64,000 nt of DNA from JAAEUB01 sp964550345 (GCA_964550345.1 CAZJYZ010000011.1:1-64000), one strand, 5' to 3'; positions 16,353 to 25,480 are shown, counted from the stretch's first letter. Notes: generated from the sequence alone by a model not told the origin. A program made the numbers and translations.

Positions 16353-17752
16353 AACAGCACCATCGCGGCCAGACCGAGGAAGGCAAAAAAGCCCACCACA
16401 TCCGTCACCGTGGTCACGAAAGCACCGGATGCCAGCGCCGGGTCGATATCCATTTTCTCCAAGAGGACCGGGATTACAACGCCTGCCAGTCCGGCAATGA
16501 CAAGGTTAACCACCATGGCCACGGCGATCACCACGCCCAGTAACGGCAGGCCGAACCAGACCACCCCAACGATCCCCATGACCACAGCAAAAACCAGCCC
16601 GTTAATCAGCCCTACAATGCCCTCGCGCCAGATAACGCGCCAGACATTTGCGCTGGTAAGGTCTTTCGTCGCCAGTGAACGCACGGCAACTGTCAGGCTT
16701 TGCGTTCCCGCATTACCCCCCATCGAGGCCACGATCGGCATCAGCACCGCCAAGGCGACAAACTGGGCAATTGTGGCCTCAAACTGGGCGATGACCAGCG
16801 AGGCCAGAATGGATGTCACCAGATTGACCGCTAACCACGGCATGCGGCGACGCGTCGTGGCAAGCACCCGGTCGGAAAGGCGACCCTCGCCGACACCCGC
16901 CAGACGCATGATGTCTTCTTCGTGCTCTTCTTCCAGAATGACGACCGCGTCGTCGATGGTTATGACGCCAACAAGGCGTTCGTTTTCATCCACCACAGGG
17001 GCGCTGATCAGGTGGTACTGGTTGAAGGCATAGGCAACCTCGGCTTCATCCTGCAACGCCGGAATTGTGCGAAAACTGTCCTCAGTAATTGCGGTAAGCA
17101 GCGCCTCCCGGGGCGAGCCCATGATCCGGCCCAGCGTGACATAACCTACGGGTCGCATGCGCGGGTCAACCAGAATGACGTGGTAAAACTGTTCCGGCAG
17201 GTCATCATGTTCGCGCAGATAATCTATTGCCTGCCCCACATTCCAATGCTCAGGCGCCACCACCAGCTCGCGCTGCATCAGCCGGCCGGCACTTTCCTCG
17301 GGGTAGGTCAGAGATTGCTCAACCGCGACGCGGTCGTGGGCTTCCAGCGCACCCAGCACGGCCTCGGCCTGCGGCGCATCTAGATCTTCGATCAGATCGA
17401 CGACATCGTCGGTCTCAAGATCACGCACCGCGTCGGCCAGAACATCCGGCTGCAGTACCCCAACGACCTCTTCGCGCAGCCCTTCGTCAAGTTCAGCCAG
17501 GATTTCGCCGTCAAACTCGCGCCCGCTCAGCGCCACTAGCGCCTGACGGTCAGGGGCGTTGAACTGCTCTAAAAGGTCAGCGATATCAGCGGCGTGCAGC
17601 GGCTCAAGCGCTTTGGCAAGGGCTTCGGCATCCCCTACCCTGACGGCTGAAAGAACCGGGGCAAAGATGTCTTCGTCCAGTTCATAATCCCCCTCAACCG
17701 GGGCATCGGTTTGTGCGTGTTCGTCGACCAAAATCAGCACCCTCCGCCTCAT
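16349..17752 (-). CDS. mgtE: Magnesium transporter MgtE
   Basis: Mg2+ channel/transporter. The N-terminal superhelical domain (about residues 30-150; LEPLHAADIADLLEQF) is followed by a CBS pair (about 155-280; RMRPVGYVTLGRIMGSPREAL and DENERLVGVITIDDAV). Five membrane helices follow, with the conserved MPIVASMGGNAGTQSLTVAVR. 467 residues, close to the family norm. No Mg-sensing leader was recognised upstream. Co-transcribed with the cyclo-ligase (4-base overlap). Confidence 0.95.
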   Translation of the reverse strand: MRRRVLILVDEHAQTDAPVEGDYELDEDIFAPVLSAVRVGDAEALAKALEPLHAADIADLLEQFNAPDRQALVALSGREFDGEILAELDEGLREEVVGVLQPDVLADAVRDLETDDVVDLIEDLDAPQAEAVLGALEAHDRVAVEQSLTYPEESAGRLMQRELVVAPEHWNVGQAIDYLREHDDLPEQFYHVILVDPRMRPVGYVTLGRIMGSPREALLTAITEDSFRTIPALQDEAEVAYAFNQYHLISAPVVDENERLVGVITIDDAVVILEEEHEEDIMRLAGVGEGRLSDRVLATTRRRMPWLAVNLVTSILASLVIAQFEATIAQFVALAVLMPIVASMGGNAGTQSLTVAVRSLATKDLTSANVWRVIWREGIVGLINGLVFAVVMGIVGVVWFGLPLLGVVIAVAMVVNLVIAGLAGVVIPVLLEKMDIDPALASGAFVTTVTDVVGFFAFLGLAAMVLL

Positions 17753-17855
17753 CCGGGTATAGGCGAAGGTGTTTCAAAGAAACAGAGGTAATATACCGTT
17801 TACCGCGGCCAATTGACCCGTTAGCCTGTGTGGGTTTTCTAAAGGAATGCGCGAA

Positions 17856-19160
17856 ATGAAACTCCTATTGGGTCAGACCCTGACATTTGAGGGTAACCCG
17901 TTTGAAATATCACCTCTGGCGGCAGCCAGGCACGAATCCCACGGAGCTGTCGCAGTAGAAAACGGCCTGATTACCGACCTTGGCCCAGCGGATGTATTAC
18001 GCAAGCGCTACCCGCAGGCCGATGTTACCGATTACGGCACTGCCCTGATCTCACCGGGATTTATAGACGCCCATGCGCATTATCCGCAAACGGCCATCAT
18101 CGCCTCGTGGGGCAAACGGCTGATTGACTGGCTTAACACCTACACCTTCCCCGAAGAAACCCGGTTTCACGATGCGGATTACGCCGGTGATATCGCCGGG
18201 AGGTATCTTGATCTGACACTGGCAAACGGCACTACGACCATGACCAGCTATTGCACGATCCACCCCGAAAGTGTGGACGCTTATTTCTCTGCGGCGCAAA
18301 AGCGCGGGCTGCGCGCCCTCGGCGGCAAAACCTGCATGGACCGTAATGCGCCTGAGGACCTTATGGACAGCGCTCAAAGTGCCTACGACGACAGCAAAGC
18401 ATTGCTGGAGAAGTGGCATGGGATTGATCGGCTCTCCTATGTTATTTCACCACGTTTCGCGCCAACCTCAACCCCGGCGCAGCTCGAGGCATTAGGGGCG
18501 CTTTGGGGCGAAAACCCCGCCAGCCTGATGCAGACGCATATTTCGGAACAGGTGGAAGAGATTGCCTGGGTGGCCGAACTATTCCCCGAAGCACGCGACT
18601 ATCTGGATGTGTATGAAAGCTTTGGCCTGACCGGGTCCGGCGCCCTGATGGGCCACGCCATTCACCTGAAGCCGCGTGAACGCGCGCGCATCTTAGAGCA
18701 GGATATGAGCCTGATCCATTGTCCGACCTCGAACACCTTCATCGGTTCGGGCCTGTTTGACATGGCAGGTCTTGGCAAAGAGGGGCACCGGCTGGGGCTG
18801 GCGACCGACACGGGCGGCGGGTCGTCCTTTTCAATGCTGCGCACCATGGCTGCGGCCTATGAAGTTGCTCAATTATCAGGCCATGCCCTGCATCCGGCGC
18901 AGCTTTGGTACCTTGCGACACAAGGTTCAGCCCGCGCGCTGCATCTGGAGGACAAGATCGGCACTCTGGCGCCGGGTTCGGAGGCGGATCTGGCGATCAT
19001 CGACTTGGGCTCAACTGCGGCCATTGCCCAGCGAGCGGGTAATGCTGAAAGTTTCTGGGAAGTCCTCTTCCCCACCATCATGATGGGAGATGACCGGGCG
19101 ATCCGGGACGTCTGGATTGCTGGCGACAAGTACAAACCGGGCGCATTGGCAAAGTTTTAA
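17856..19160 (+). CDS. guaD: Guanine deaminase
   Basis: Zn-dependent amidohydrolase that converts guanine to xanthine. Metal motif PGFIDAHAHYPQTA, then the typical LIDWLNTYTFPEE, MQTHISEQVEEI, MGHAIHLKPRE and ATDTGGGSSFSML are all present. 434 residues is normal. ATG codons at 17847 and 17856 are both possible; AAGGA is better placed for 17856. Divergent from mgtE and convergent with the secreted protein gene after it. Confidence 0.94.
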   Translation: MKLLLGQTLTFEGNPFEISPLAAARHESHGAVAVENGLITDLGPADVLRKRYPQADVTDYGTALISPGFIDAHAHYPQTAIIASWGKRLIDWLNTYTFPEETRFHDADYAGDIAGRYLDLTLANGTTTMTSYCTIHPESVDAYFSAAQKRGLRALGGKTCMDRNAPEDLMDSAQSAYDDSKALLEKWHGIDRLSYVISPRFAPTSTPAQLEALGALWGENPASLMQTHISEQVEEIAWVAELFPEARDYLDVYESFGLTGSGALMGHAIHLKPRERARILEQDMSLIHCPTSNTFIGSGLFDMAGLGKEGHRLGLATDTGGGSSFSMLRTMAAAYEVAQLSGHALHPAQLWYLATQGSARALHLEDKIGTLAPGSEADLAIIDLGSTAAIAQRAGNAESFWEVLFPTIMMGDDRAIRDVWIAGDKYKPGALAKF

Positions 19161-19199
19161 AGGCATGTCCGGTGTAACGCGAGGGCGCACATCAGCCGA

Positions 19200-19868
19200 T
19201 TATTCACCACCTCCACCAGCCGGGGCAAAGCGGCTATCCAGAAGGTCACGCATCTCATCGTCAAACCTATCCGTGGGTATGCGGGTGAAATAATGATCAA
19301 CGGGGCCAATCGGCTCAGGCAAAGCAACGGTCATCGAAAGGGTGCCACCTGCACAGGAATAGGCAATTTTCGGCATGAAGGTATTTGGCGTGCTATTGGG
19401 ATCAATAGCTGCCGAGGCGTTCCCACCCGGCCCGGAGACATCCATATGCAACATCGCCGTGCTGCCCTCTAACGCGCAGAACCTCAAGGACGAGTCAGCG
19501 GTCCAGATCCAGCCGAAGTTTGAACTCACCACAAGGTTCATATCTGTCACCGTCACCTCGCCGTCTTCGATGTCATGCATCGTCACGGCATTCTGAAACG
19601 GTATAGTTGCGTAAAACCCATCGGGATAAACCACCATGCCGATAACGCGGGCATAATCATCCGGGAAGACCTGACGACTGACCCCGGCAGGGGCCATGCT
19701 ACCAAACATTTCGCGCACGCGTTCGGCAATGGTATTGGTGCCCACCCAGCTACCGACCAGACAATCGTCGGTGTCAAAAATCATCGGTCCGCAACTTACG
19801 CCGTCAGATCTGACGGCGGTGGCAGCAAGACTGGCCGCGAATAATACAACGGTGAAAATGGGTTTCAT
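19200..19868 (-). CDS. Secreted hypothetical protein
   Basis: 222-residue protein with an N-terminal signal peptide (MKPIFTVVLFAASLAATAVRSDG) and a Cys-containing beta-rich body (SCGPMIFDTDDCLVGSWVGTN, RFCALEGS, AYSCAGGTLS). It ends in a Gly/Ala-rich tail. The cysteines suggest disulfides in the periplasm. I do not know the family. A strong ribosome-binding site AAGGGGG precedes the ATG. Downstream of the ArsR gene on the same strand (48 bases), so it may be controlled by it. Confidence 0.75.
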   Translation of the reverse strand: MKPIFTVVLFAASLAATAVRSDGVSCGPMIFDTDDCLVGSWVGTNTIAERVREMFGSMAPAGVSRQVFPDDYARVIGMVVYPDGFYATIPFQNAVTMHDIEDGEVTVTDMNLVVSSNFGWIWTADSSLRFCALEGSTAMLHMDVSGPGGNASAAIDPNSTPNTFMPKIAYSCAGGTLSMTVALPEPIGPVDHYFTRIPTDRFDDEMRDLLDSRFAPAGGGGE

Positions 19869-19916
19869 GGAGAGCCCCCTTCCCTGCGGTATACCACAGA
19901 CCGGGTTAAAACCTGA

Positions 19917-20240
19917 TCAGTCGGGTATTTCCTGCGCCAAAAACCGCTCAAAATCATCCAGATTGACCGGTTCAAACTGCCCAAATCCCTGCATCCAGAC
20001 CGAGGCTTCGCGCATGGCATCCGGCTCCAGCTTGCACCATTTCACCCGCCCGCGTTTTTCCTGAGCGATCAACCCGGCGCGCATCAGCAGGGTGAGGTGT
20101 TTAGAGATCGCCGCCAGCGACATCTCAAACGGCTCGGCCACGTCCGTGACGGCCATGTCGTCTTCTAACAACATGGTCAGGATTGCGCGCCGTGTTGGGT
20201 CAGACAGGGCCGCAAAGGTCAGGTCAAGCCGGGTACTCAT
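19917..20240 (-). CDS. ArsR-family transcriptional regulator
   Basis: Winged-helix repressor of 107 residues. The core FAALSDPTRRAILTMLL, DVAEPFEMSLAAISKHLTLLMRAGLI and REKRGR-like basic wing (AQEKRGRVKW) is typical of the branch that usually accompanies SRPBCC-domain genes; no metal-binding cysteine pair is present. Two longer in-frame starts (20279, 20315) exist, but 20279 lies inside a perfect inverted repeat, so I choose 20240. Its neighbour on the same strand is a secreted protein, not an SRPBCC protein. Confidence 0.85.
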   Translation of the reverse strand: MSTRLDLTFAALSDPTRRAILTMLLEDDMAVTDVAEPFEMSLAAISKHLTLLMRAGLIAQEKRGRVKWCKLEPDAMREASVWMQGFGQFEPVNLDDFERFLAQEIPD

Positions 20241-20271
20241 GCCTTTGGCTATAATCCACCCGCTGAAATCG

Positions 20272-20287
20272 TCAACCATTTGGTTGA
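20272..20287. promoter_or_regulatory. Inverted repeat, probable ArsR operator
   Basis: TCAACCA-TT-TGGTTGA, perfect 7-base arms, lies 32 bases before the chosen start of the ArsR gene. The AACCAnnTGGTT form is the one I associate with autoregulated ArsR regulators of this branch. Autoregulation is inferred. Confidence 0.55.
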
Positions 20288-20410
20288 ATATCGCATATGA
20301 GCCGTTTTTGAGCACCTACCTGCCTTCAACAGGAAGGCCTTTCTGTCGCAGTGCATTTTAATCACTTTTAATCAGAGACTTAAGCCACGCGAAGAAAACG
20401 CCGCCACCGG

Positions 20411-20439
20411 TTGACTCACTGCCCTGCGCCCCTTAGCAA
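20411..20439 (+). promoter_or_regulatory. Possible promoter of the F0 operon
   Basis: TTGACT at 20411-20416 and a weak -10 match TAGCAA at 20434-20439, 17 bases apart, lie 40 bases before atpI. The -10 box is poor, so the assignment is tentative. Confidence 0.3.
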
Positions 20440-20478
20440 AGCCTCAAACGTAACCGGGGGCGCTGAGGCGCAATTTTC

Positions 20479-20814
20479 ATGTCCGAAACACCCGATCCCG
20501 CCAAGCTGAACGAGCTTGATGCGAAGATTAAGGCCCTGAAGGGCGTTGAGGTTGAGGACAAGGGAACCGGGGACGAGGTCACCTCTCAGGCAGCATATGC
20601 CTGGCAGATGATCATCGAGCTTGTAGTCGGTCTGGCGATCGGCTTTGGCATCGGATACGGGCTGGACGCCGTTTTTGGCACCACACCCATATTCATGGTG
20701 CTGTTTATATTGCTGGGTTTTGCAGCCGGTGTGCGCGTCATGCTGGGAACTGCGAAACAGATGCAGGTCAAACAGGCAGAGAAATCTGCCGGAGACGAAG
20801 ACGAAGGGAATTAA
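20479..20814 (+). CDS. atpI: ATP synthase accessory protein AtpI
   Basis: Small membrane protein of 111 residues with two hydrophobic segments (MIIELVVGLAIGFGIGYGLD and IFMVLFILLGFAAGVRVML) flanked by charged ends. AtpI proteins help assemble the c-ring. It is the first gene of the F0 operon and is followed after 2 bases by atpB. Confidence 0.92.
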   Translation: MSETPDPAKLNELDAKIKALKGVEVEDKGTGDEVTSQAAYAWQMIIELVVGLAIGFGIGYGLDAVFGTTPIFMVLFILLGFAAGVRVMLGTAKQMQVKQAEKSAGDEDEGN

Positions 20815-20816
20815 AC

Positions 20817-21563
20817 GTGGCGGAAGAAGCGAGTGCATTCAACATCCACCCGATGGACCAGTTTGTCATCAAGCCGCTTTTCGGCGGTTCTGAGCTGAAC
20901 TGGTACACGCCGACCAATGAAGCCCTGTGGATGGGTATCGCCATTCTGGCGGTCATCGCCCTTCTGGTACTGGGCACACGCGGACGCGCCATCATCCCAT
21001 CGCGGACACAAAGCGTTGCTGAACTGGCATACGGATTTGTTTACAAGATGGTCGAAGATGTGGCCGGGAAAGACGGGCTGAGATACTTCCCGGCAATCAT
21101 GACCCTGTTCATGTTCATCGTGTTTTCAAATTTCCTTGGCCTGCTGCCAATGGCCTTTACCCCAACCAGCCACATCGCGGTAACCGCTACTATGGCGCTG
21201 GCGGTGTTCCTGTTCGTAACCATTCTGGGCTTTGCCAAGAACGGCACCAAGTTCCTGTCGATCTTCTGGATTTCTGCGGCTCCTCTGGCCCTGCGGCCCA
21301 TTCTGGCGCTGATCGAGATCATCAGCTACTTCGTACGCCCCGTCAGCCACTCGATCCGGCTTGCCGGTAACATGATGGCGGGTCACGCGGTTATCAAAGT
21401 TTTTGCGGGCTTTGCCGGTGCACTGGGGCTTGGAGCGGTCGCTCCGATCCTGGCAATCTCGGCGGTCTATGCTCTGGAAATGCTGGTGGCATTCATCCAG
21501 GCCTATGTGTTCGCAATCCTCACATGTGTGTACCTGAAAGATGCGCTGCATCCGGGCCACTAA
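20817..21563 (+). CDS. atpB: ATP synthase F0 subunit a
   Basis: Proton-channel subunit a, 248 residues, beginning with GTG right after the atpI stop. The essential arginine lies in SHSIRLAGNMMAGHAVIKVF, and the conserved AFIQAYVFAILTCVYLKDA is at the C-terminus. Six hydrophobic segments are visible. In the F0 operon order a, c, b', b typical of Rhodobacteraceae, with F1 genes elsewhere. Confidence 0.97.
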   Translation: MAEEASAFNIHPMDQFVIKPLFGGSELNWYTPTNEALWMGIAILAVIALLVLGTRGRAIIPSRTQSVAELAYGFVYKMVEDVAGKDGLRYFPAIMTLFMFIVFSNFLGLLPMAFTPTSHIAVTATMALAVFLFVTILGFAKNGTKFLSIFWISAAPLALRPILALIEIISYFVRPVSHSIRLAGNMMAGHAVIKVFAGFAGALGLGAVAPILAISAVYALEMLVAFIQAYVFAILTCVYLKDALHPGH

Positions 21564-21615
21564 TTCGAAACAACCCTAACAACCTGAAAAACAGACAAAC
21601 TAAAGGAGAAGACCA

Positions 21616-21852
21616 ATGGAAGGTGATATCGTACAAATGGGCGCATATATCGGCGCTGGCCTGGCATGTACTGGCATGGGTGGTGCTGCTATCGGTGTGG
21701 GTACCGTTGTGGGCAACTACATTGCGGGTGCTCTGCGTAACCCGTCAGCTTCGGCCAGCCAGACTGCGACCATGTTCATCGGGATTGCGTTCTCGGAAGC
21801 GCTGGGGATCTTCTCGTTCCTCGTAGCTCTTCTGCTGATGTACGCATCGTAA
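21616..21852 (+). CDS. atpE: ATP synthase F0 subunit c
   Basis: Proteolipid of the proton-driven rotor, 78 residues, two helices joined by a polar loop (NPSASASQ; the usual RNP is replaced by ALRNPS). The ion-binding carboxylate is the Glu in FIGIAFSEALGIFSFL on helix 2. Strong ribosome-binding site AAAGGAGAAG. The 52-base gap to atpB may allow higher translation of c. Confidence 0.97.
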   Translation: MEGDIVQMGAYIGAGLACTGMGGAAIGVGTVVGNYIAGALRNPSASASQTATMFIGIAFSEALGIFSFLVALLLMYAS

Positions 21853-21938
21853 GCCTTAACGGACTGACTTAGTGGGCGGGGGAACCCGCCCCGATGTTCG
21901 GGGGGCTTTCCCGCCCCCATTGGATTACGGAGGGTGCT

Positions 21939-22484
21939 ATGGCATCTGGAACTGAGACAACGACCGGCGCAGGCTATCCGGCAACGGAACACGCCGAAGG
22001 CATGCCGCAACTGGATTTCTCGACATTCGGGAACCAGATTTTCTGGCTCGTCATCACGCTTGTGGTCATTTACTTCATCCTGAACAAGATCGCCCTGCCC
22101 CGCATCGCGGCGGTTCTGGCGGAACGTCAGGGCACGATCACCAGCGACATTGCTGCAGCTGAAGAGCTCAAGCAAAAAGCGGTTGAAGCCGAGGATGCCT
22201 ATAACAAGGCACTGGCGGACGCACGCGCTGAAGCTGGCAAGATCGTTGCCGAGGCCAAGGCGGAAATTCAGGCTGACCTGGATGCTGCCGCAGCCAAGGC
22301 TGACGCCGAGATTGCTGCCAAGGCCGCCGAAAGCGAAGCGGCAATTGGCGAAATCCGCGCTTCCGCTGTCGAAAGCGTCAAGGCTGTGGCCAAGGACACG
22401 GCCAAGGAAATCCTTGGCGCCATGGGCTCAAAAGCGGATGCCAAGGCTGTAACTGCGGCAGTCACCGCACGGATGAAAGGGTAA
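21939..22484 (+). CDS. ATP synthase F0 subunit b'
   Basis: Peripheral-stalk subunit b', 181 residues. One membrane helix (FWLVITLVVIYFILNKIAL, about residues 30-50) is followed by a long Ala/Glu/Lys-rich coiled coil. GGAGGG precedes the ATG at 21939; an upstream in-frame ATG at 21894 adds non-conserved residues. Photosynthetic-type b/b' pairs are usual in alphaproteobacteria. Confidence 0.93.
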   Translation: MASGTETTTGAGYPATEHAEGMPQLDFSTFGNQIFWLVITLVVIYFILNKIALPRIAAVLAERQGTITSDIAAAEELKQKAVEAEDAYNKALADARAEAGKIVAEAKAEIQADLDAAAAKADAEIAAKAAESEAAIGEIRASAVESVKAVAKDTAKEILGAMGSKADAKAVTAAVTARMKG

Positions 22485-22488
22485 GGAC

Positions 22489-23046
22489 ATGAAAAAACTA
22501 CTCCTCCTTCCCATGGCACTGACCGCAAGCCCTGCTTTTGCAGCTTCCGGTCCTTTCCTGTCGCTGAACAACACCAACTTTGTTGTGCTTCTGGCTTTCC
22601 TGCTTTTTGTCGGCGTGCTGATTTATCTCAAGGTCCCCGGCCTTGTGACCAAGCAGCTTGATAAACGCGCAGACGGCATTCGTGATGAGCTGAACGAAGC
22701 GCGCGCCCTGCGTGAAGAGGCGCAGACCATCCTTGCCTCGTACCAACGCAAACAAAAAGAAGTTGGTGAACAGGCAGAGCGCATTGTTGCGACCGCCAAG
22801 GCCGAAGCTGCGGTTGCGGCTGAGCAGGCCACGGTTGACCTGAAAGCCTCGATCGCCCGGCGTCTGGCAGCAGCCGAGGATCAGATTGCTTCTGCGCAAG
22901 CAGCAGCAGTCAAGGAAGTGCGCGATACGGCGATCACAGTGGCCATTGGTGCTGCTAGCGATGTGATCACCAAAGGCATGACAGCGGCTGAGGGCAACAA
23001 GCTGATCGAAGCGGCCATCAAGGACGCCGAGGCCAAACTGCACTAA
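22489..23046 (+). CDS. atpF: ATP synthase F0 subunit b
   Basis: Second stalk subunit, 185 residues. An N-terminal signal-like stretch (LLPMALTASPAFAAS) precedes the membrane helix FVVLLAFLLFVGVLIYLKV and a long coiled coil. It starts 4 bases after b' and is the last gene before the operon terminator. Confidence 0.95.
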   Translation: MKKLLLLPMALTASPAFAASGPFLSLNNTNFVVLLAFLLFVGVLIYLKVPGLVTKQLDKRADGIRDELNEARALREEAQTILASYQRKQKEVGEQAERIVATAKAEAAVAAEQATVDLKASIARRLAAAEDQIASAQAAAVKEVRDTAITVAIGAASDVITKGMTAAEGNKLIEAAIKDAEAKLH

Positions 23047-23077
23047 AAGCGCAAAGCCTGAAACGAACAAGGATTGA

Positions 23078-23102
23078 CCCGGCTGAGAGGCCGGGTTTTT
23101 TC
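23078..23102 (+). terminator. Intrinsic terminator of the F0 operon
   Basis: CCCGGC (23078-23083), loop TGAGAG, GCCGGG (23090-23095), then seven T. It lies 31 bases after the atpF stop. Confidence 0.9.
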
Positions 23103-23119
23103 GTGTTGATTTTATTAAA

Positions 23120-23147
23120 TTGCCCTATTGTAATATTTTAATATAAT
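23120..23147 (+). promoter_or_regulatory. Sigma-70-type promoter of the small membrane gene
   Basis: TTGCCC at 23120-23125, 16 bases, then a perfect TATAAT at 23142-23147 in an AT-rich stretch. The ATG is 24 bases further on and preceded by AAGGGAG. Confidence 0.65.
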
Positions 23148-23171
23148 GCGCCAAACATAAGGGAGACTATC

Positions 23172-23381
23172 ATGACTGCACAATCCATGACCCGTGTCAT
23201 TGCCGGGCTTTTCATCGTTCTAAGCCTGGTTCTGGCGCATGTTAACGGCCAGGCCGACCTGAGCAAACTCAGCTGGCTGTGGTTCACCGCATTTGTTGGT
23301 GTGAACCTGTTTCAGTCCGGCCTTTCCGGCTGGTGCCTGATGACAAATATCCTAGCCAAGCTGGGCCTGCGCTCAGCCTGA
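23172..23381 (+). CDS. DUF2892-type small membrane protein
   Basis: 69-residue protein with two hydrophobic segments (VIAGLFIVLSLVLAHV and LWFTAFVGVNLFQSGLSGWC) and the FVGxNLFQSGLTxxC pattern of the YgaP-like transmembrane domain. In other bacteria this domain is often joined to rhodanese domains; here it stands alone with its own promoter. The conserved Cys may face the membrane surface. Convergent with the dynamin-like gene, 6 bases apart. Confidence 0.8.
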   Translation: MTAQSMTRVIAGLFIVLSLVLAHVNGQADLSKLSWLWFTAFVGVNLFQSGLSGWCLMTNILAKLGLRSA

Positions 23382-23387
23382 TAAGAT

Positions 23388-24911
23388 TTACGTTTTCTCT
23401 GCGGTGTCGCTGGTTTCAGCAACATCAGCGGCGAGTTCAGTGGCGGTTTCCACTTCGGGGGCCGCCACTTCTGCATCCACCACATCGCCCTTGCCTGACG
23501 GATCCGCATAGAGATCATTCAGGCTTTGTATATGGGTCGCCACGGTGTCACGGATTACCCGCAGATTACGTGCCACGCGGGTGGACCATCCAACCGGACG
23601 GGCCGAGAAAACTGATCCGCGCCAAGAGGTTGAGCGCATGAAGCCAGCGCGCAGGTTCAACTCGGCCTGCCCCTGTGCCTCGGGTAGCTTGCGCGCCAGA
23701 CGGCGGCGCATGATGCCGCGCATCCACACATGCTGCGCCCCTATGAGGACCGCAATGCCCAGTAGCGTGATCAGGATGTCCCAGCGATGCGCAGCCAGCC
23801 ATTCGCCACGGAACATACCTTCGGGCAGGGTCCAGCCGAAATTGATCTTGGCAGCAATAAGCAAGGCAAGCACCAGCCCCACCCCGACTGCATCGCCAAT
23901 TAATACCCGACGACGCCATTTGTTCTTGGCCTCTGTCAGGCGTGGCAACACATCATGTTCAAGTTCGTTGGCAACGTTTTCCAACACCCCTACCACGCGG
24001 TAATTGCGCTGAATCTCGACCTCATCCATGCGTTTGTGGATGGCGTTTAGGTCCGCATCGCGGCGGGCCTGAAACCGGGCGCGCAATGCGTCATCCTCAA
24101 TCGGCGTCGCGGCTTCTTCGTTGTAGATGGTGAAAAATTTTCCCGAGGTCAGGCCAGCTTGCGCGATCGAGCGCTGCCAGGCGCCGAACACCTCTTCGGG
24201 ATTATCTTCGCGCGCAGTGGTATCGATCTGATTGAGAACATAAAAAAACTTCGACGTATCCGCGCGCTCGACCGTTCGTTTGACTAGGTGCTGCAACGTA
24301 TCCTGCATGGCACCGGGCTCGGGGTGGCGCGCATCAAAGAACACTAAAACCAGATCCGACAGGTCAATGATGTGATCGGTAATTCGCAAGGTCGAACGCC
24401 GCTGGTCATCGGCGTCAAATCCGGGGCTGTCGATCAGAATTTTTGATTTGAGCTTGTCCGAATGTGTGGTTCTGAGCTGCAGATAGCTTTCAATCCGCTT
24501 GCCTTCGCCCTTTGCCACCTTCTCGATCTCGCCCGAGATGCGGTAAAATGGAAAGCGCGGGTCGGCATCAAGGGCGGATCCGGGTAGGGTATGGTTGCCA
24601 GAGGTCGCAGCTGAGCGGTAAGTGATCACGGTGAATTTGTCATCCACCGCCTGATTGCCGGTATCCTGAATTTTGTCGCCGATATAGGCGTTGATGAAGG
24701 TCGATTTACCCGAGCTGAACGTGCCCATCACCGCAACCAGAGGCCACCAGGATATTTTGGTGGCCAAGGAGCTTTCTACGTCCAGCAACCCCAGGCGATA
24801 GAGGATTTTGTCAATTTTATAATAGGTTGGCAGAACTTCCAGCAGGGCGGGGTTTTCACTGGCTAGGTGGTTTTCAAGGCTGGACAGGCGTTTGGTGAGG
24901 AACTGGCTCAC
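23388..24911 (-). CDS. Membrane dynamin-like GTPase
   Basis: 507-residue large GTPase. G1 is GTFSSGKST (residues 63-71), a threonine in DKFTVITY (about 94) can serve as G2, G3 is DSPGF (161-165), and G4 is NQID (227-230). Two hydrophobic segments near 336-356 and 377-396 suggest membrane insertion. The C-terminal tail is acidic and Ala/Val/Glu-rich. Bacterial dynamin-like proteins remodel membranes. It starts with GTG overlapping the TPR gene stop (GTGA), and is the last gene of the RND/ParA cluster, so it probably acts on the same envelope structure. Confidence 0.88.
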   Translation of the reverse strand: MSQFLTKRLSSLENHLASENPALLEVLPTYYKIDKILYRLGLLDVESSLATKISWWPLVAVMGTFSSGKSTFINAYIGDKIQDTGNQAVDDKFTVITYRSAATSGNHTLPGSALDADPRFPFYRISGEIEKVAKGEGKRIESYLQLRTTHSDKLKSKILIDSPGFDADDQRRSTLRITDHIIDLSDLVLVFFDARHPEPGAMQDTLQHLVKRTVERADTSKFFYVLNQIDTTAREDNPEEVFGAWQRSIAQAGLTSGKFFTIYNEEAATPIEDDALRARFQARRDADLNAIHKRMDEVEIQRNYRVVGVLENVANELEHDVLPRLTEAKNKWRRRVLIGDAVGVGLVLALLIAAKINFGWTLPEGMFRGEWLAAHRWDILITLLGIAVLIGAQHVWMRGIMRRRLARKLPEAQGQAELNLRAGFMRSTSWRGSVFSARPVGWSTRVARNLRVIRDTVATHIQSLNDLYADPSGKGDVVDAEVAAPEVETATELAADVAETSDTAEKT

Positions 24912-25480
24912 TGCGTTGCACCGGCTGCGATGACCCGGCTTGCCGCGGCCTGATCCAGGGAACGCAACACCCCTACAAGGGCGCGTGCCGTGTCCGTGTG
25001 CCCGGCAGCCAGCGCTGCCATGGCCGCATTTTCATAGTAAGTTGCCGCTTCGCTATTTTGTCCATTCATGAAATAGATATTCCCCAATTCGCCATTCAGG
25101 CCTTCATCCTCGGGGTATTGTGCCAGCAAAGTGGTATAGCTTGCAATCGCTGCCTGAAAATCCCCGCGCCAATAGGCAGAGCGGGCCTCACTCAGTTTCG
25201 TTGCATAGGTAGCGTCACCCTCCGAGCCGGTCGCTGCCTGAGGCACAGGCGGTTGCAGGGTTGCATCCCCCTCGTCCGGAAGCGGAGCGTAAACCGGCGC
25301 AGAAGTAGGTGCTGCTGCCGGAGCCTCCACGTGGCTGGTAGAAACCGGTTCACTCGTCTCAATCGTCGCCTCGGAGCCCCCTGAAAACATGGGCATAAGC
25401 GTGTCTCGCTTGAAAAAGCCGAAAACGGCGAGGCCAACCACCAAATAAATCGCTAGCAATCGCAGTATCGGGGCAATCAT
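24908..25480 (-). CDS. Membrane-anchored TPR-like protein
   Basis: 190 residues. A single N-terminal membrane helix (ILRLLAIYLVVGLAVFGFF) is followed by a Pro/Ala/Thr-rich linker (about 35-90) and a helical TPR-like C-terminus (YWRGDFQAAIASYTTLLAQYPEDEGLNGELGNIYFMNGQNSEAA is cut here only by description; the pattern spans about residues 103-150). The linker contains PVYAPL (62-67), a string also found in the secreted protein at 27691-28434. A scaffolding role between ParA and the dynamin-like GTPase is plausible from the gene order. Confidence 0.72.
   Translation of the reverse strand: MIAPILRLLAIYLVVGLAVFGFFKRDTLMPMFSGGSEATIETSEPVSTSHVEAPAAAPTSAPVYAPLPDEGDATLQPPVPQAATGSEGDATYATKLSEARSAYWRGDFQAAIASYTTLLAQYPEDEGLNGELGNIYFMNGQNSEAATYYENAAMAALAAGHTDTARALVGVLRSLDQAAASRVIAAGATQ

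Noticed and set aside
20817..23046. Whole ATP synthase in one operon
   Set aside because: Only F0 genes are present; a terminator ends the run, so the F1 genes must be elsewhere, as in other Rhodobacteraceae.
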